Assembly: GCF_032397745.1 (NCBI RefSeq)
Contig: NZ_CP135921.1
Coordinates: 4,886,501-4,950,500, forward strand
Direction of reading: 5' to 3'
DNA: 64,000 bases
Source of the DNA: Bradyrhizobium prioriisuperbiae
GTDB lineage: Bacteria > Pseudomonadota > Alphaproteobacteria > Rhizobiales > Xanthobacteraceae
The position numbers were made by a program, and so were the translations under genes. Below are positions 60,659 to 64,000 of the stretch, piece after piece. How positions within the stretch are numbered: the stretch's first letter is position 1; each line of letters begins with the position of its first letter. The notes under the pieces are model-generated. The model did no database searches. It saw only the letters and a program-made list of their open reading frames with translations, and was not told where the DNA came from.

Positions 60659-61003
60659 ATGAGCGCGCTTCTTATCCTGATCGCCTTTCTTCCGATGGGG
60701 ATTGCAGCCCATCAGTTCTGGTCAGCGATCGAGCAGGTTAAACCCACATTGCCGATCCAGTTCAGAGACAATCGCCTCGCGCGAATCGCAATCGATACCC
60801 ATGTCTGGAACTCGTCTGTCCCTGCATCGGCGCGCTGGCGGTATCTGAGATCTCTGCTCGGCATGAGTTTGGGCTTTGGTTTGATTGCGCTGGCGGAGCT
60901 TGTCGCCGGCCAGCTCGTTCCCACACTGCTGTTCGCAGGTCTCTTCCTGCTGGCGCTTGTTCAATTCCTGAGACGGCGGATCAAGTACAGCGCGCTGCTC
61001 TAA
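60659..61003 (+). CDS. Small membrane protein
   Basis: 114 residues from the ATG at 60659. A helix at the N-terminus (MSALLILIAFLPMGIAAHQF), a soluble loop (NRLARIAIDTHVWNSSVPAS) and two closely spaced C-terminal helices (LGMSLGFGLIALAELVAG, TLLFAGLFLLALVQFL). Function unknown. Confidence 0.6.
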   Translation: MSALLILIAFLPMGIAAHQFWSAIEQVKPTLPIQFRDNRLARIAIDTHVWNSSVPASARWRYLRSLLGMSLGFGLIALAELVAGQLVPTLLFAGLFLLALVQFLRRRIKYSALL

Positions 61004-61195
61004 CAAGTATTTCCGTATTGTGATTGGACGCCGGCGCAAGTCCGTTTCCGCTTCACTCGAAGCGTGAACCCCGCGTGGCGTCGTCCGCGAAATCAGCTTC
61101 AGACAACATCAGGTCGGATCGACGTGGCATCTCGCCACGGCGAAGTCGCTTGCTGTGACAAGAGTTCGCAACCCCTAAATGAAAGTGAGGACTAT

Positions 61196-61624
61196 ATGGC
61201 CGATCCTAATACTCCCAGCCGCAGCGGATATTACGGTTGTTTTATCGGAACGACCCCATTCTTCGGCTTGGGCGGTGGATTTTGCGCCGATCTCGATGGC
61301 AATATTTACCCGCAAGTGGCCTGGGGAGTGCCCGGTTTCTCGGCCTCCGCCGGGCACGCATCGGATCTCAACGAGTATCTGACCGGTCCTTCCATCGGAG
61401 TCGGCGGAAGCGGAATGCGGGTCGGAAGTAAAATCGACTATCACGCAGGAGGCAACGCGACATCGATCGGTGGAGGGATTGGTGTCGGTACACCAGGCGC
61501 CGGTATTGGTGCGACCTACGGCCTGCCGCCGTTCAATATCCACGACGTGCCGTCCTATATTTCGAAGCTGCCAACGCTGTTGTATCCGCGTGGCGGGGTG
61601 GAGCCGAACTATTCGCTGATCTGA
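61196..61624 (+). CDS. Gly-rich hypothetical protein, possibly phage-cargo-like
   Basis: 142 residues from the ATG at 61196 (GAGGAC nearby). Gly/Ser-rich throughout with TTPFFGLGGGFCADLDG, AWGVPGFSASAGHAS and GGGIGVGTPGAGIGATYGL. Composition recalls the virion-like and cargo proteins further left and the 63500 product, but no domain is recognised. Confidence 0.5.
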   Translation: MADPNTPSRSGYYGCFIGTTPFFGLGGGFCADLDGNIYPQVAWGVPGFSASAGHASDLNEYLTGPSIGVGGSGMRVGSKIDYHAGGNATSIGGGIGVGTPGAGIGATYGLPPFNIHDVPSYISKLPTLLYPRGGVEPNYSLI

Positions 61625-61718
61625 CGGGCTTCCATGGAAAGCCGAGCATCGCCTGCATCAGGCCCAAACTATTCGGCCTGATGCAGGCGAGCACTACGCT
61701 CAGCGCAGTCCTGTCATG

Positions 61719-62255
61719 CTACTTCAACGACGCCTGTCCGGCCAGCGACACCACATTGTCCTGGGCGCCGGAGCCGCCGCTGACGCCGATGCCGCCGACG
61801 ACCTTGCCGTCGACCAGCAGCATGTTGCCGCCGCGCGAGGCGATGACGTCGTCCAGGGTGACGAGATAGTTGAAGTAGGGACCCTTGCCGATCAGGTTCT
61901 CGAACGCCAGCGTCGGGCGGCGATAGCGCACCGCGGTGCGGGCCTTGTGCTGCGAGACGTTGATCGAGGCATACTGGCAATTGTCCTGCTTCTCGAAATA
62001 CACCAGTTCGCCGGCGGGATTGACGATGGCGATGCAGAACGCATTCCAGTTGCGCTTCGCCGCCTCGGCGAGGGCCGTGGCGGCGACCTTCTTTGCGGTC
62101 TCCAGATTGAGCGACTCGCCATAAGGGGGCGGGTTCAGCGTTTCGGCCACCACATCGTTGGGATTGTCGGGATTGGGCGCCACCTGGGCGAAGGCTCCGG
62201 TACCGAGCAGACACGAAACACATGCAGCCGCGGCGAGCGTGATCAAACGACGCAT
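61719..62255 (-). CDS. GlcG/HbpS-like secreted protein
   Basis: 178 residues. A signal peptide (MRRLITLAAAACVSCLLGTG, cleavage after AFA) precedes the GlcG/HbpS (DUF336) domain: LNLETAKKVAATALAEAAKR, CIAIVNPAGELVYFEKQDNC, GGNMLLVDGKVVGGIGVSGG and AQDNVVSLAGQASL. Members bind haem or small ligands in the periplasm and often accompany sensors or oxidases. No partner gene is adjacent. Length is normal for the exported form. Confidence 0.88.
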   Translation of the reverse strand: MRRLITLAAAACVSCLLGTGAFAQVAPNPDNPNDVVAETLNPPPYGESLNLETAKKVAATALAEAAKRNWNAFCIAIVNPAGELVYFEKQDNCQYASINVSQHKARTAVRYRRPTLAFENLIGKGPYFNYLVTLDDVIASRGGNMLLVDGKVVGGIGVSGGSGAQDNVVSLAGQASLK

Positions 62256-62548
62256 TCAGTCCTCCCACAGTGTTGTTGTTGGCTTGTTGTTCTTGGCTTC
62301 CCGGAAGACGCTCCGGGATGCCGAACGGTAACACGAATCGGGTCGCCGGCTGCAGTCATCTGCGTGGCGGCATTTGTCTTGCGGACAGCCATTGCGAAAG
62401 CATTGGCTATGCACGACATATATGATGGCGAAGCAGCACTCATCCCAGAGCTGCTGCCGGGATCAGGGCCTGCCCCGGGGAACGTCATCCGCTCTGACGC
62501 GTTCCCACGCCAAGAGGCGTGATCCTCTCATCCATCGAAAGGCCGTAC

Positions 62549-62782
62549 ATGAAAAAGTCTCTCACCATCGCCGCCGCCGCACTGCTGATTGTCAGCTTCT
62601 CGTTTGAGGCGGCATCGGCGAAGCATCGCCGCCATCACAGCAGCAGCCAAAGCGGCGTGACCACGGGCGCATCACCCACCGGCGGTAACGCGGCGCTGAG
62701 CGGCAACAACGGTAATTCCGGCAGCGGATCGAATGCACTGGGCGGCCATATCCAGGGCGGCAATGTCGGCGCCGGGAAGTAA
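62549..62782 (+). CDS. Small secreted Gly/Asn-rich protein
   Basis: 77 residues from the ATG at 62549. A signal peptide (MKKSLTIAAAALLIVSFSFE, cleavage near ASA) is followed by KHRRHHSSSQ and a Gly/Asn/Ser-rich chain (GGNAALSGNNGNSGSGSNAL). No fold recognised; resembles small exported low-complexity proteins. Confidence 0.6.
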   Translation: MKKSLTIAAAALLIVSFSFEAASAKHRRHHSSSQSGVTTGASPTGGNAALSGNNGNSGSGSNALGGHIQGGNVGAGK

Positions 62783-62842
62783 ACCGATCAGGCTCACCAG
62801 GGAGTGATGCGTTGCTCCCTGGCGGATTGCGTGCGCGCGGAG

Positions 62843-62973
62843 TTGGCCACAGCTTTTGCAAAGCGCCGATTGACGCGTAACGGCAAATCAGCGACATTGG
62901 GCACAGTCGCGAGAGTTCGGTTCGCGGCACGGTTTTTCAGCCCGCCCCCAGGAATTGGTGGCGGGATTTTTAT
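62843..62973 (+). ncRNA. Candidate small RNA with intrinsic terminator, copy C
   Basis: The most diverged of three copies: GGCCACAGCTTT, CGTAACGGCAAATCAGCGA, TTGGGCACAGTCGCGAGAG and the terminator CCCGC-CCCAG-GAA-TTGG-TGGCGGG-ATTTTTATTG keep order and structure with copies at 31931 and 34114. It follows a secreted-protein gene and precedes a minus-strand gene. Confidence 0.5.
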
Positions 62974-63050
62974 TGGGGCAACCGTTTCAGTGCAGCGGGC
63001 GTGTTAGCGCAGCGGCCGGGCGCCGACCTGACGTCCTGTCAGAGGGTTGC

Positions 63051-63272
63051 TCAGAACGATCGCTGGTCGGGCGCGATATCGGGAAAGTTTTCGGGAATGC
63101 GATACGACTTGCATTCCACCCGTGCCCACTGCACTGCGCCACGGTAATCCGGGCAGCGCAGCACAAGCTGCTTGCCGCGATGAACCACGATCACATCATA
63201 TTCCGGGCCGTCGTCATGCCGCCGGATACTCACCACGCCGTGAGCCGCCCTCATGTGAATCTCGCCAGTCAT
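63051..63272 (-). CDS. Small hypothetical protein
   Basis: 73 residues: a beta-rich pattern MTGEIHMRAAHGVVSIRRHD, EYDVIVVHRGKQLVLRCPDY then a helix GAVQWARVECKSYRI. Two cysteines. No signal peptide. Function unknown. Confidence 0.5.
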   Translation of the reverse strand: MTGEIHMRAAHGVVSIRRHDDGPEYDVIVVHRGKQLVLRCPDYRGAVQWARVECKSYRIPENFPDIAPDQRSF

Positions 63273-63499
63273 CCCTGAAAATCAGGGATCGATGCCGGCG
63301 GACGCTATGAGATTCGCGGCCGGCTGTCTGCGCATTTTCGCCACAATGCCGGGGCGGGGGCATGCTTGCTCCAAGTTAGGCGCCGCATTCGGCTGGCGGC
63401 CAGCCTGCGCTAACCGCCCGCGCCGAAGGCGTGAGTTTCAGGACGTGGCGTACGAGAGCGCGTCGGCGCACGTGCAATCCAACCAGGGAGTGATCCAGC

Positions 63500-63874
63500 A
63501 TGCCAGACAATCGCAAATTCCGTATGTACGATAATTATCGACCGTTCGGCTTCGCAGGACCGTTCGCATCGTTCCCTTCCGCTGAAGACTGGAATGCAAG
63601 CCAGCAGCCAACGAGTGGCGCGGCCACCGCTTTCCAGTACACTCCACCTGAAGCTGATGCAGATCGGTTCGGCGTGCCGGATTACACGCCGATTTTTGGA
63701 AGGGGTGGTGGTGGGGGTAGCGGTTCAGGCGGGTTCTGCAAATTGTTGCCTGCGCCAATTCCAGGTGTATGCTTGTATATGTGTCCGGATGGTCGCATTC
63801 TTCGCTTGGAAATGGACAGTCGCCATCTTAGCTGTCCTTCGTCGATTCCGAGCTTTGGCGGACTCGGTTTGTAG
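63500..63874 (+). CDS. PFGFAGP-motif protein with Gly-rich linker
   Basis: 124 residues. N-terminus DNYRPFGFAGPFASFPSAED shares the PFGFAGP motif with cassette proteins A and B. A Gly linker (FGRGGGGGSGSGGF) precedes a short C-terminal domain with cysteines (FCKLLPAPIPGVCLYMC, HLSCPSS). It resembles the 52954 product in plan. Suggests that a second phage-derived cargo cluster begins here. Confidence 0.55.
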   Translation: MPDNRKFRMYDNYRPFGFAGPFASFPSAEDWNASQQPTSGAATAFQYTPPEADADRFGVPDYTPIFGRGGGGGSGSGGFCKLLPAPIPGVCLYMCPDGRILRLEMDSRHLSCPSSIPSFGGLGL

Positions 63875-63889
63875 CGGTGATCTCTGCAA

Positions 63890-64000
63890 ATGGCGGGTTC
63901 GTTTCCTATAAACTTCCAGATTTCGACTCTCGCGCAGGAGAGGATACGCTTGCTGCAGAACGAGCTGGAGTTGACCGAAGGTCTGAAAGACCAGATCCCC
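63890..64000 (+). CDS. Partial gene at the window edge
   Basis: A frame opens with the ATG at 63890 and stays open to the end (37 residues): MAGSFPINFQISTLAQERIR then LLQNELELTEGLKDQIP, a helical, Leu/Glu-rich start. Continuation is outside the window. Confidence 0.45.
   Translation, partial: MAGSFPINFQISTLAQERIRLLQNELELTEGLKDQIP

Overview
The window looks like a chromosome segment of a Bradyrhizobiaceae-type alphaproteobacterium (Bradyrhizobium, Rhodopseudomonas or a close relative). This rests on high G+C, several Omp31-type beta-barrels with the W-[TS]-G-F-Y-[IV]-G signature, abundant periplasmic solute receptors (FutA-like, Bug, TAXI and DctP types), DUF3551 and DUF3072 proteins, an alphaproteobacterial LexA box (GTTC-N7-GTTC) at dinB, and dense rhizobial palindromic repeats. 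No rRNA, tRNA or CRISPR was seen.

Layout. 1-14 kb: solute receptors, small hypothetical proteins, an Omp31-like gene broken by an amber codon, a GrlR-like protein, an SOS-controlled dinB divergent from a DUF3072 gene, and an intact Omp31-like gene. 13.4-19.4 kb: a TRAP transporter operon whose receptor gene (dctP) is separated from dctQM by 3.1 kb of dead insertion sequences, an IS4-type element with 10-bp target duplications and an IS481-type element. 19.5-34 kb: acetyltransferases, an orphan LanC-like protein, another Omp31-like protein, a 250-bp MITE with the same ends as the IS4 element, an SGNH hydrolase, a VOC protein with a shortened LysR regulator, YnfA, a CDF metal exporter with its divergent MerR regulator, and a cytochrome-c/PQQ dehydrogenase like polyvinyl-alcohol dehydrogenase.

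34.2-54.4 kb is a defective P22-type prophage or phage-derived island: small terminase subunit with three tandem HTH repeats, large terminase, portal, tail-fibre-like protein, other virion-like proteins and a scaffold-like protein. I found no integrase, major coat or lysis gene. It carries cargo: a protein joining a glyoxalase-associated N-terminus to a Lon substrate-binding domain with no ATPase, a SUKH-like protein, a duplicated cassette of a large protein plus antisense three-helix membrane proteins, a phospholipase-A2-like protein followed by a membrane protein, and an SOS-box-controlled DUF3658-like gene. An intact IS701 element (TTAG target duplication) closes the region. The cassette and the PLA2/membrane pair are the best candidates for an undescribed system.

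56-64 kb returns to chromosomal genes: an OmpR-type two-component pair, a DUF3551 protein, a phospholipid N-methyltransferase-like protein, a GlcG/HbpS-like secreted protein and small proteins. At the right edge further virion-like Gly-rich proteins begin. A repeated element of about 120 bp ending in an intrinsic terminator, with compensatory changes in the stem, occurs three times (31.9, 34.1 and 62.9 kb) and may encode a small-RNA family.
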